From contig NZ_BAGE01000041.1 of NCBI RefSeq assembly GCF_000308675.1, positions 62,001 through 126,000 of the forward strand: a DNA stretch of 64,000 bases. The letters run 5' to 3'. Below the pieces are notes generated by a model, which ran no database searches, was not told where the DNA came from, and saw nothing but the letters and a program-made list of their open reading frames with translations. Source of the stretch: Nocardia paucivorans NBRC 100373 (GTDB lineage Bacteria; Actinomycetota; Actinomycetes; Mycobacteriales; Mycobacteriaceae). A program made the translations under genes and the position numbers. Below are positions 58,097 to 64,000 of the stretch, one piece after another (the first letter of the stretch is position 1; each line of letters starts with the position of its first letter).

Positions 58097-59092
58097 GTGG
58101 ACGGAGCCGAGCGAGCCGGAAAACGACGGAAAAACCGCTCGTGGCCGATAAAAGCTCTCGCCGTGGTCGCGGCGGCCGTGCTCATGTCGACGATCGGTGC
58201 GGCCGTCGCCCCCGCCGCGCCGATCCGGGAAGCACAGCTGCGCGCCCCGGCCGGCGGCACCCAGGACCTCTTCGTGCCGTCCAGCATGGGACCCATCAAG
58301 GTTCAGGTGCAGTGGGCGGCTCGTGGAGGCAGCGCCGCGCTCTATCTGCTCGACGGTCTGCGGGCGCCGGAGGACCACAACCAGTGGACCACCGATACCG
58401 ATGCCCTGCGCCGATTCGTGGGCGACGATGTCACCCTGGTGTTCCCGGTGGGCGGTCGCTCGAGTTTCTACACCGACTGGTACCGACCGAGCAGCACCAA
58501 CGGCCAGGAACGGGCCTACAAATGGGAGACGTTCTTAACCCGGGAGCTGCCCGATTTCCTGGCCCGCTATGGGGTCTCGCGCACCAACAACGCCATTGTC
58601 GGCCCCTCCATGGGCGGTAACGCCGCACTGGTACTGGCCGCCCACCATCGCAACCAGTTCAAATTCGCCGGGTCCTTCTCGGGGTTCCTTCACCCCACCT
58701 TCCCGCTCTGGAACGAGGCGATGCGCGCGGCCATGTGGGACGAGGGCAATTTCAACCTGGCCGATATGTGGGGCCCGATCGACGACCCCGCCTGGACCCG
58801 CAACGACGCCACCGTACAGGCCGAACTGCTACGTGGACTGCCGATGTACATCTGGTCGGGCAATGGCGCGCCCGGCCCGCTCGACGCCTCGCACGGTGTC
58901 GGTGAGACCGTGAACGCCATGGGATTGGAGGCGATCGCGATGACCGCCGCCCAGATATTCCGCGACCGGATCAATGCCGCCGGTATCCCGGCCCGGGTCG
59001 ATATCGTCAACGGCACACACACCTGGCCCTATTGGGCGCAGGCGCTCGAGACGGCACGTCCGATGATCCTCGAGGCGCTCGGCGTGCGCTGA
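58097..59092 (+). CDS. Mycolyltransferase / antigen 85-type esterase
   Basis: 331 residues from GTG 58097, chosen for GGGAGG 7 bases upstream; the frame is open to 57929 but lacks coding character there. A basic N-terminus and hydrophobic helix (IKALAVVAAAVLMSTIGAAV) form a signal peptide cleaved near APAAPI (about residue 42). The alpha/beta-hydrolase domain shows GGSAALYLLDGLRAPEDHN, SSFYTDWYRPS, the nucleophile Ser171 in VGPSMGGNAAL and His308 in NGTHTWPYW. Antigen 85 enzymes move mycolic acids between trehalose mycolates and onto arabinogalactan in the cell envelope. Their presence restricts the host to mycolic-acid actinobacteria. Confidence 0.94.
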   Translation: MDGAERAGKRRKNRSWPIKALAVVAAAVLMSTIGAAVAPAAPIREAQLRAPAGGTQDLFVPSSMGPIKVQVQWAARGGSAALYLLDGLRAPEDHNQWTTDTDALRRFVGDDVTLVFPVGGRSSFYTDWYRPSSTNGQERAYKWETFLTRELPDFLARYGVSRTNNAIVGPSMGGNAALVLAAHHRNQFKFAGSFSGFLHPTFPLWNEAMRAAMWDEGNFNLADMWGPIDDPAWTRNDATVQAELLRGLPMYIWSGNGAPGPLDASHGVGETVNAMGLEAIAMTAAQIFRDRINAAGIPARVDIVNGTHTWPYWAQALETARPMILEALGVR

Positions 59093-59120
59093 CCCACGCC
59101 CCGGCCGGTGTGGTGGGCAC

Positions 59121-59978
59121 TCACCCGAGAAGGTCGCGCAGGATGCGGTCGGCATGTGTCCACAGCAGCGCGCCACCGGCGTCGGCCACATGGTGTCGGA
59201 CGGCCTTCGGAATTCGCCGGGCGAGGGTGCGCCCGTGGTCGGGCGAGTGGGTGGGGTTGGTGTCGTGTTCGCCGTACCACAGGTACACGGGGCAGTCGAG
59301 GTCCTCGACCCGGAACGGCCACGGGGACAGATGGAGAACCGTATCTCGGGCATAGCCCGCCGAGCCCTGCGCGAAGCCGGCCGCCAGGGTGCGGCGGAAC
59401 ATTTCGTCGAACTGTGGTTGTCGATAGATTTTCCGGTCCACCTCGGGACTCGTCTCGACGCTCATCCGCCACAGGGTCTCGGCGCTGCCGAAGCCGGCGA
59501 ACTCGGCCTCGGCCTCGACCGGGTCGGCGGTCACCCGATCGACCAGGCGACGCACCTCGGACGGCAGGGTGAGTCCGGGGTGGGCGAGTTCGTCACCACC
59601 CGAGACGATCGCCACCGCCGAGCCCACCGCCCGCGCGGCACAGGCGAGCGCGAACGGCGCTCCCTGGGAGAAACCCACCAGTGCGGGGTCGGTGAGGCCG
59701 AGCCGACCGATATCGTCGGCCCAGTCGAGCAGTGTCCGGCCGGGGGCCGGGGTGGAGACACCGAGGCCGGGACGTTCCACCGAGATGAGCCGCACCCCCA
59801 GTTCGGTCACCACATCGGCACCGAAACCCAGCCATCGTCCCCATCCCGCTCCGGGACAGAACACGACCGGCCGGCCATCCGGCGGCCCCCACTCCGCCCA
59901 CCCCAATCGACGTCCATCCGGTAGAATATTCTCCCCGGCCCGGACCGGTTCGGCGATGACCATGTTCACTCTGCCCAT
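59121..59978 (-). CDS. Alpha/beta-fold hydrolase
   Basis: 285 residues. Features of small serine hydrolases: GPPDGRPVVFCPGAGWGRW near the oxyanion loop, VERPGLGVSTPAPG, the nucleophile elbow VGFSQGAPFAL (Ser104), Asp in CPVYLWYGEHDTNP and His in AVRHHVADAGGAL. The substrate cannot be told. The start is uncertain: ATG 59978 lies in one copy of an exact 17-bp tandem duplication, and ATG 59963 (MVIAEP) is an alternative. It follows the acyl-CoA dehydrogenase gene on the same strand after about 50 bases. Confidence 0.88.
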   Translation of the reverse strand: MGRVNMVIAEPVRAGENILPDGRRLGWAEWGPPDGRPVVFCPGAGWGRWLGFGADVVTELGVRLISVERPGLGVSTPAPGRTLLDWADDIGRLGLTDPALVGFSQGAPFALACAARAVGSAVAIVSGGDELAHPGLTLPSEVRRLVDRVTADPVEAEAEFAGFGSAETLWRMSVETSPEVDRKIYRQPQFDEMFRRTLAAGFAQGSAGYARDTVLHLSPWPFRVEDLDCPVYLWYGEHDTNPTHSPDHGRTLARRIPKAVRHHVADAGGALLWTHADRILRDLLG

Positions 59979-59998
59979 GATTTCACTCTGCCCATGAT
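59965..59998. repeat. Exact 17-bp tandem duplication over a start codon
   Basis: TTCACTCTGCCCATGAT occurs twice in a row (59965-59981 and 59982-59998). On the minus strand each copy carries ATGGGCAGAGTGAA. The downstream copy provides the hydrolase start at 59978; the upstream copy gives a decoy ATG (59995) whose frame ends after nine codons. Confidence 0.95.
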
Positions 59999-60029
59999 GA
60001 TCCGCCCCCGCGGTGGCCGGTGAACGCGA

Positions 60030-61313
60030 TCAGCGCGATGCGTTCTGCGACCCGACTCCCTTGACCACGGTCCGGTCCATGAACCCGAACAGATATCCGG
60101 CGACCCGGCGCATCTGGATCTCCTCCGCGCCCTCGGTGATGCGGTAGCGGCGGTGATGCCGGTAGATGTGTTCGAACGGCTTGTACCGGGAGTAACCGAG
60201 TCCGCCGTGCACCTGCATGGCCCGATCGGCGGCCTCACAACACAGCCGGTTGGCCCAGTAGTTGCACATCGATACCTGTTCCGAGACGGCGAAGGTACCG
60301 TAGGCGTCCATCGACCAGGCGGTCTTGTGGATCAGCGCGCGCAACATCTCGCACTGGGTGTGCAGTTCCACCAAGGGGAACTGGATCGCCTGATTGGCGG
60401 CCAACGGTTTACCGAAGGGTTTGCGTTCCTTGGCGTAGGCGACGGCCTGGTCGACGCAGTACTGGGCGGCGCCGAGACTGGACGCGGCCTGGCGGATGCG
60501 GTTCTCGTTGAAGAAATGCTGGACGACGGCCAGGCCTTTACCCTCCTCGCCGAATACCGCCGAGGAGGGCACGCGCACATCGGTGAGCGAGACCCGGGCG
60601 TGGTCGGTGGGCATATTGAAGGTCCACAGGTATTCCTCGACCGTGAAACCCGGCGTGTCGGTGGGCACCAGGAACGCGGTGATACCGCTGCCCTCGCCCG
60701 CCCTGCCCGAGGTGCGGGCGAAGATCAGGTCGGCGTCGGCGATATGGACGCCGGTATTCCAGGTCTTGCAGCCGTTGATCACCCAATCGTCGCCGTCCCG
60801 GACGGCGGTGGTCTCCATATGGGTGGCGTCGGAGCCGTGTTCGGGTTCGGTGATACCGAACGCGAAGAATTTGGTGCCCGCGGCCAGGCCGTCCACCCAT
60901 TGGGCCCGCTGCTCCGCGGACCCGTATTCGAGCATCAGCAGCAGGCCGACATTATTGGCAACGATGGCGTGCTCGTTCTGTAAATCGCAGTGCAGGCCCA
61001 GGCCGCGGCGGGCCAAATGTTCACGGATCACGGCCATACCGAGATTGGTACCGTCCCGACCGCCGTACTCGGCGGGAAAGGCGTAGCGATAATGGCCGGC
61101 GGCGTCGGCGCGACGCCGGGCTTCGGCGAGGAGTTCCTCCCACTCCCGACTCGGCAGACCGCCGCGTTCCCAATCGGTGCGGGCGTCTTCGCGACGGTGG
61201 TCGAAGAAGCGGATGTTGTCGTCGGCCCGTTCGAGCGGAACGATCTCCTTGTCGATGAAATCGTCCAGTTCGTCCAGATAGGCGGCCAGGTCGGCGGGCA
61301 GTTCGAAATCCAC
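60030..61313 (-). CDS. Acyl-CoA dehydrogenase
   Basis: 427 residues from GTG 61313 (AGGAG 5 bases upstream). Full acyl-CoA dehydrogenase fold: helical N-terminus with FPAEYGGRDGTNLGMAV, FAD-contact strand FAFGITEPEHGSDATHME, DDWVINGCKTWNTGVHIADA, and the C-terminal bundle with ENRIRQAASSLGAAQ, QVHGGLGYSRYKPFE and RITEGAEEIQMRR, where Glu394 is the expected catalytic base. It oxidises an acyl-CoA at C2-C3 using FAD. It lies 8 bases after the phosphotransferase gene; this pairing mirrors the fused ACAD10/11 proteins, which suggests a 4-hydroxyacyl-CoA type substrate handled by both (inference). Confidence 0.94.
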   Translation of the reverse strand: MDFELPADLAAYLDELDDFIDKEIVPLERADDNIRFFDHRREDARTDWERGGLPSREWEELLAEARRRADAAGHYRYAFPAEYGGRDGTNLGMAVIREHLARRGLGLHCDLQNEHAIVANNVGLLLMLEYGSAEQRAQWVDGLAAGTKFFAFGITEPEHGSDATHMETTAVRDGDDWVINGCKTWNTGVHIADADLIFARTSGRAGEGSGITAFLVPTDTPGFTVEEYLWTFNMPTDHARVSLTDVRVPSSAVFGEEGKGLAVVQHFFNENRIRQAASSLGAAQYCVDQAVAYAKERKPFGKPLAANQAIQFPLVELHTQCEMLRALIHKTAWSMDAYGTFAVSEQVSMCNYWANRLCCEAADRAMQVHGGLGYSRYKPFEHIYRHHRRYRITEGAEEIQMRRVAGYLFGFMDRTVVKGVGSQNASR

Positions 61314-61321
61314 GATGACTC

Positions 61322-62326
61322 CTATGCTTTCGCGCGAGGGCGGATCTGCATGAGCAGATCCCATTCGATTTCCGAGACGCGCCGACCGCCGGCGGCCATG
61401 ACGATATCGCGGACGGTGCCGTCGAGATGGGCCGCGGCCTGACCGGCGAGACCGACCCCCCAGGCGAGCGTGCCCATGACCTTCCACCAGCGGTAACGGT
61501 CGGCCTCGAAGGCCGCTCCGGTGCTCTCGTAGCCGCGGACGAAGGTGTCCCGGTCGGTGATTCCACCCATTTCCCGGTGATCCTCGCGGAATCGCCACAT
61601 CCGCAGGGCGGGCCAGGCGACATCGCGCATGGGGTCGCCGAACCGCTGGGCCCCCTCCCAGTCGAGGACGGCACGCAGTCCGTCGGGGCCGACGATCAGA
61701 TTGCCGTTGCGCATATCGGTATGCAGGAGGACGGGTTTCGGCGGTAGGCCGGGTAAACGTTTCTCCAGCCAGCGCAGCGCCAACCCGAAAACGGGGCGGT
61801 CGGCGAGAAGTTCACGCACCCCCCGTTCGGCCGCGGCGAACTGTTCGGCGGCGGGATCGACGCCCGCGGCGGGCACGCTGTCCGGGACCGCGGCCGGGTC
61901 GATACCGTGCAGGCGGCCCATGGCCACGCCCCACTGTCGCGCCACCGTCTCGGCGTTACCGGCGGCCGCGATGGTACGCAGTACCTTGCGGGGCACGGTC
62001 TCCCCGTCGATGTGTTCGGAGATCATGAACGGTTCGCCGATATAGCGGGTGTCCGTGCAGACGGCCACCACCTCCGGTGCCGGAATACCGTTGGCCCGGG
62101 CCAGTTCCCGCACCGCGGCCTCGGCGTCGACCGGGACGAGTTCGACCGCGGGCGGCACGATCGTGGCCACCAGGGGACGCGGTTCACCACCGTCCACGGT
62201 GGCCTCGAAGGCGATATTGCGCCGCCGCGCGCCCGCGGACAGGAACTGAAACCGAAAGATCCGCACGGAGCCGCCGAACTCGTCACCGAGAAAGGCGGTC
62301 AACCCCTGGACCGGGTCGGTGCTCAT
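61322..62326 (-). CDS. Aminoglycoside-phosphotransferase-like kinase (ACAD10/11-partner type)
   Basis: 334 residues, APH/choline-kinase fold. Catalytic loop LHTDMRNGNLIV (His202, Asp204, Asn209) and metal site LDWEGAQ (Asp222). GEPFMISEHIDGETVPRK forms the hinge. Phosphotransferases of this subtype encoded next to an acyl-CoA dehydrogenase and a DUF6285 protein are the split counterpart of eukaryotic ACAD10/11, where the kinase domain phosphorylates a hydroxyacyl-CoA. Antibiotic resistance is unlikely in this context. Its ATG overlaps the stop of the DUF6285-like gene (ATGA), indicating translational coupling. Confidence 0.9.
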   Translation of the reverse strand: MSTDPVQGLTAFLGDEFGGSVRIFRFQFLSAGARRRNIAFEATVDGGEPRPLVATIVPPAVELVPVDAEAAVRELARANGIPAPEVVAVCTDTRYIGEPFMISEHIDGETVPRKVLRTIAAAGNAETVARQWGVAMGRLHGIDPAAVPDSVPAAGVDPAAEQFAAAERGVRELLADRPVFGLALRWLEKRLPGLPPKPVLLHTDMRNGNLIVGPDGLRAVLDWEGAQRFGDPMRDVAWPALRMWRFREDHREMGGITDRDTFVRGYESTGAAFEADRYRWWKVMGTLAWGVGLAGQAAAHLDGTVRDIVMAAGGRRVSEIEWDLLMQIRPRAKA

Positions 62327-62619
62327 TCACCTTCCCACCTGTCGTATCCGGGTTTGGCGATGGCGAGATCGGCTCGCACCACCTCGGTGAGCGCCTGCCA
62401 CAGCGCCTCGTCGTCACCGGGGGGAACGGCGGCCAGCAGGTCCCGTTCCCGCCGCGCCGCCTGCGGACCGAGTTCGACCTCGCGTCCGAGGATGCGGGCC
62501 AGGTTCGCCCCGACTCGCGCACGATGCTGCAGATCGGGCGGCAACGCCGGCAGCAGTGTGTCCTCCAGGAGTTCGGCAAGTGTTTCCAGCAGTTCTGCTG
62601 CCGTCGGACGGTTCTGCAC
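62323..62619 (-). CDS. DUF6285-like small protein
   Basis: 98 residues from GTG 62619, which has GAGGGAG 5 bases upstream; an earlier in-frame start at 62649 is possible. All-helical: RPTAAELLETLAELLEDTLL, HRARVGANLARILGREVELG, then ALTEVVRADLAIAKPGYDRW. It resembles the short proteins (DUF6285, from memory) found with APH-type kinases and acyl-CoA dehydrogenases in actinobacteria. It overlaps the kinase gene by four bases. Its role is probably a subunit or assembly partner of that pair (inference). Confidence 0.78.
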   Translation of the reverse strand: MQNRPTAAELLETLAELLEDTLLPALPPDLQHRARVGANLARILGREVELGPQAARRERDLLAAVPPGDDEALWQALTEVVRADLAIAKPGYDRWEGE

Positions 62620-62661
62620 GGGCTCTCCCTCGTCGGATTCCGTACCCACTAGATCATGGGG

Positions 62662-63516
62662 TCAGGTGGTACGCACGCGTTCGATCCCCGCGTAGGCGCG
62701 TGGGGCGTATTTGAGCCGGTCCGGCAGCAGCGGCCATATGGTGCGCACCGTCGTCGCGAACGCGCGGAAGCACACCTGGTCGATCGGGGTCCAGCGCAGG
62801 CCGAGAATCTCCCGGGCCCGTTCGGGCATGAGTGCGTTGGCCAACCACACGTTGAATGCCATCACGGGTCGCCAGATCACCGTCCACACCGGTTCGGGAA
62901 TACCGGGGAACGCCGGAATCCGCTCCCGGTTCAACCGCAGGGCGAAATCGGTGGTGGCGTTGGCTTCCAGAACCTCGTCGATGGTGTGGTCCCAGTACTC
63001 TTCGAATTCCGCATAGTCGGTCACCAGCACCCGGTCGGACAGCCCGTACATCCGCCACCAGGTGATGCCCTCGGCGATCAGTTGATCCTTCTCGGCGTCG
63101 GTGAGCGGCGTGCCGAAATACTCGTTGAGCGCGATGGTCAGTTCGACGAAAGTGGCATGAGTCCACCAGTACACGTCGGGGTTGAGGGCGTGATAGCGCT
63201 CGCCGCGTGAATCGGTGCCTTTGAGGTGTCGGTGGTAGTCCCGCACCCGCCGGGCCTGATCCTCGTTGTCCGCGTCGTAGATCATTCCCTGGATCTGCGG
63301 TAACGAGCGCACCAACCGATCCCAGGGATCCGCAAAGAAATTCGAGTGGTCCTGCAGGGCCGCGCCCACGGCGGGGTGCATGTTCTGCAGGATTCCGGTG
63401 CGTCCGAGGAACAACATGTTCCGCAGGTCACCGGCGTACTTCCAGGTCAGTGAGCCTGGCCCGATCGGTGCGCCCTGCGGGGCGGATGGCTCGATGGCGG
63501 TATTCGGGGCACCCAT
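62662..63516 (-). CDS. MpaB-like oxygenase family protein (DUF2236)
   Basis: 284 residues of the all-helical DUF2236/MpaB family, which includes the heme b rubber oxygenase Lcp and fungal MpaB. Seen: GDLRNMLFLGRTGILQNMHP with the conserved His-Pro after a GxxxxxLQ helix, RVRDYHRHLKGTDSRGERYH, the helix NPDVYWWTHATFVELTIAL, and TWWRMYGLSDR. These His and Arg residues are the heme-site candidates. GAPIGPGSLTWKYAG is the usual lead-in. AGGAGG stands before ATG 63516. No signal peptide, so it is cytoplasmic or peripheral. It is the first gene of the minus-strand lipid block and divergent from the alcohol dehydrogenase. Confidence 0.9.
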   Translation of the reverse strand: MGAPNTAIEPSAPQGAPIGPGSLTWKYAGDLRNMLFLGRTGILQNMHPAVGAALQDHSNFFADPWDRLVRSLPQIQGMIYDADNEDQARRVRDYHRHLKGTDSRGERYHALNPDVYWWTHATFVELTIALNEYFGTPLTDAEKDQLIAEGITWWRMYGLSDRVLVTDYAEFEEYWDHTIDEVLEANATTDFALRLNRERIPAFPGIPEPVWTVIWRPVMAFNVWLANALMPERAREILGLRWTPIDQVCFRAFATTVRTIWPLLPDRLKYAPRAYAGIERVRTT

Positions 63517-63756
63517 GAACCGACCTCCTGGTCTGCACGAAATGAGGTACTGAGAGAAACAGTAGATGATCTTCTCATTCTCGCATCACCCGGGCATTCC
63601 ACGAAGCCGGTCGCGGCCGATGAGTGAAACCCGGATTGCGTCGAAGTATTTGTCGTATCGTCGTCTGGACGGTTGTCCATACACTTGTGTGCAGCAGTTC
63701 GGATCCGGTCTCCGGCGGTATGTGCAGTGGGCCCGGATCGCGCGGAAAGGCGAACG

Positions 63757-64000
63757 ATGAAGACCAAGGGCGCTCTCATCTGGGAATTCGACCAGCCGTG
63801 GCAGATCGAAGAGATCGAGATCGGCGATCCACGCGAACACGAGGTGAAAATCCGGCTCGAGGCGGCCGGAATGTGCCATTCCGACCACCATCTGGTCACC
63901 GGCGGCATCCCGATGATGGGATTCCCGGTGCTCGGCGGCCACGAGGGCGCCGGCGTGATCATCGAGGTCGGCGCGGGCGTGGAAGACCTTGCGGTCGGTG
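63757..64000 (+). CDS. NDMA-dependent alcohol dehydrogenase (N-terminal part)
   Basis: 81 codons before the window ends. MKTKGALIWEFDQPWQIEEI, the catalytic zinc region AAGMCHSDHHLVTGGIPMMG and FPVLGGHEGAGVIIEVGAGV are those of the zinc-dependent medium-chain dehydrogenases of the NDMA-dependent group in mycobacteria and Nocardia, where NADH stays bound and is recycled by an external carrier such as mycofactocin. It starts at ATG 63757 with GGAAAGG upstream, and is divergent from the MpaB-like gene. Confidence 0.92.
   Translation, partial: MKTKGALIWEFDQPWQIEEIEIGDPREHEVKIRLEAAGMCHSDHHLVTGGIPMMGFPVLGGHEGAGVIIEVGAGVEDLAVG

Noticed and set aside
61322..62326. Aminoglycoside resistance phosphotransferase
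   Set aside because: The APH fold is real, but coupling to acyl-CoA dehydrogenase and DUF6285-like genes indicates the ACAD10/11-type metabolic kinase.
63551..63581. TGAGA...TTCTCA inverted repeat as a TetR-type operator between MpaB and the alcohol dehydrogenase
   Set aside because: The arms are short and imperfect and no regulator gene is adjacent within the window.
1..64000. tRNA, rRNA, CRISPR arrays and insertion sequences
   Set aside because: I looked for these on both strands and saw no cloverleaf, no spaced repeat array, and no transposase or terminal inverted repeat; only the riboswitch and short repeats listed were found.

Overview
The window comes from a high-GC mycolic-acid actinobacterium, most likely Nocardia or a close relative. 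The evidence is an antigen-85-type mycolyltransferase, ESX (type VII secretion) accessory genes of the EspG, EspC and PPE kinds, a PknB-type kinase with an extracellular domain, an MPT63-like secreted protein, an NDMA-dependent alcohol dehydrogenase and cobalamin genes. The genus is an inference.

Layout. (1) 1-3.5 kb: the 5' part of cobN on the minus strand, behind a cobalamin riboswitch. (2) 3.8-46.8 kb: a minus-strand ESX-associated polymorphic-toxin locus. In transcription order it holds an unrecognised 575-residue protein, a PPE/WXG-like substrate, EspG, an EspC-like small protein, a YbaB/EbfC protein, one uninterrupted 33.9-kb gene for an 11,299-residue protein, a small coupled ORF, a PEGA-like membrane protein, a SUFU-domain protein (a known immunity family) and a proline-rich membrane-anchored protein. 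No ESX core ATPase or channel genes are present, so export would need a core system encoded elsewhere. (3) 47.0-50.5 kb: a two-component system and a GlxA-type AraC regulator. (4) 51-59 kb: a small membrane protein, a thioesterase, a Ser/Thr kinase, an MPT63-like protein, a MarR regulator divergent from an unusual lipoprotein-MarR chimera, a DUF7144-like membrane protein, cobG, a GNAT acetyltransferase and a mycolyltransferase. (5) 59-64 kb: a lipid/acyl-CoA block (alpha/beta hydrolase, acyl-CoA dehydrogenase, phosphotransferase, DUF6285-like, MpaB-like oxygenase) and the start of an alcohol dehydrogenase.

The standout is the giant protein. It has a WXG100-like N-terminus and many enzyme-like and regulatory modules, some in several copies. 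Three papain-like copies keep a Cys/His/Asp set, one zincin keeps HEFGH, and one phosphatidylinositol/actin-fragmin-type kinase keeps its catalytic loop. Other modules look catalytically decayed: two zincins, a second kinase, an ADP-ribosyltransferase with Val where Glu is expected, two DUF1023-like hydrolases and a GDPD-like domain. It also carries two arrays resembling sigma-70 region 4 helix-turn-helix units, anti-sigma/HATPase-like folds and an internal Tat-like signal. The last ~400 residues, where a toxin domain usually sits, match nothing I recognise.

Domain names inside the giant protein come from reading motifs by eye, without profile searches. Residue numbers were derived from the DNA positions.
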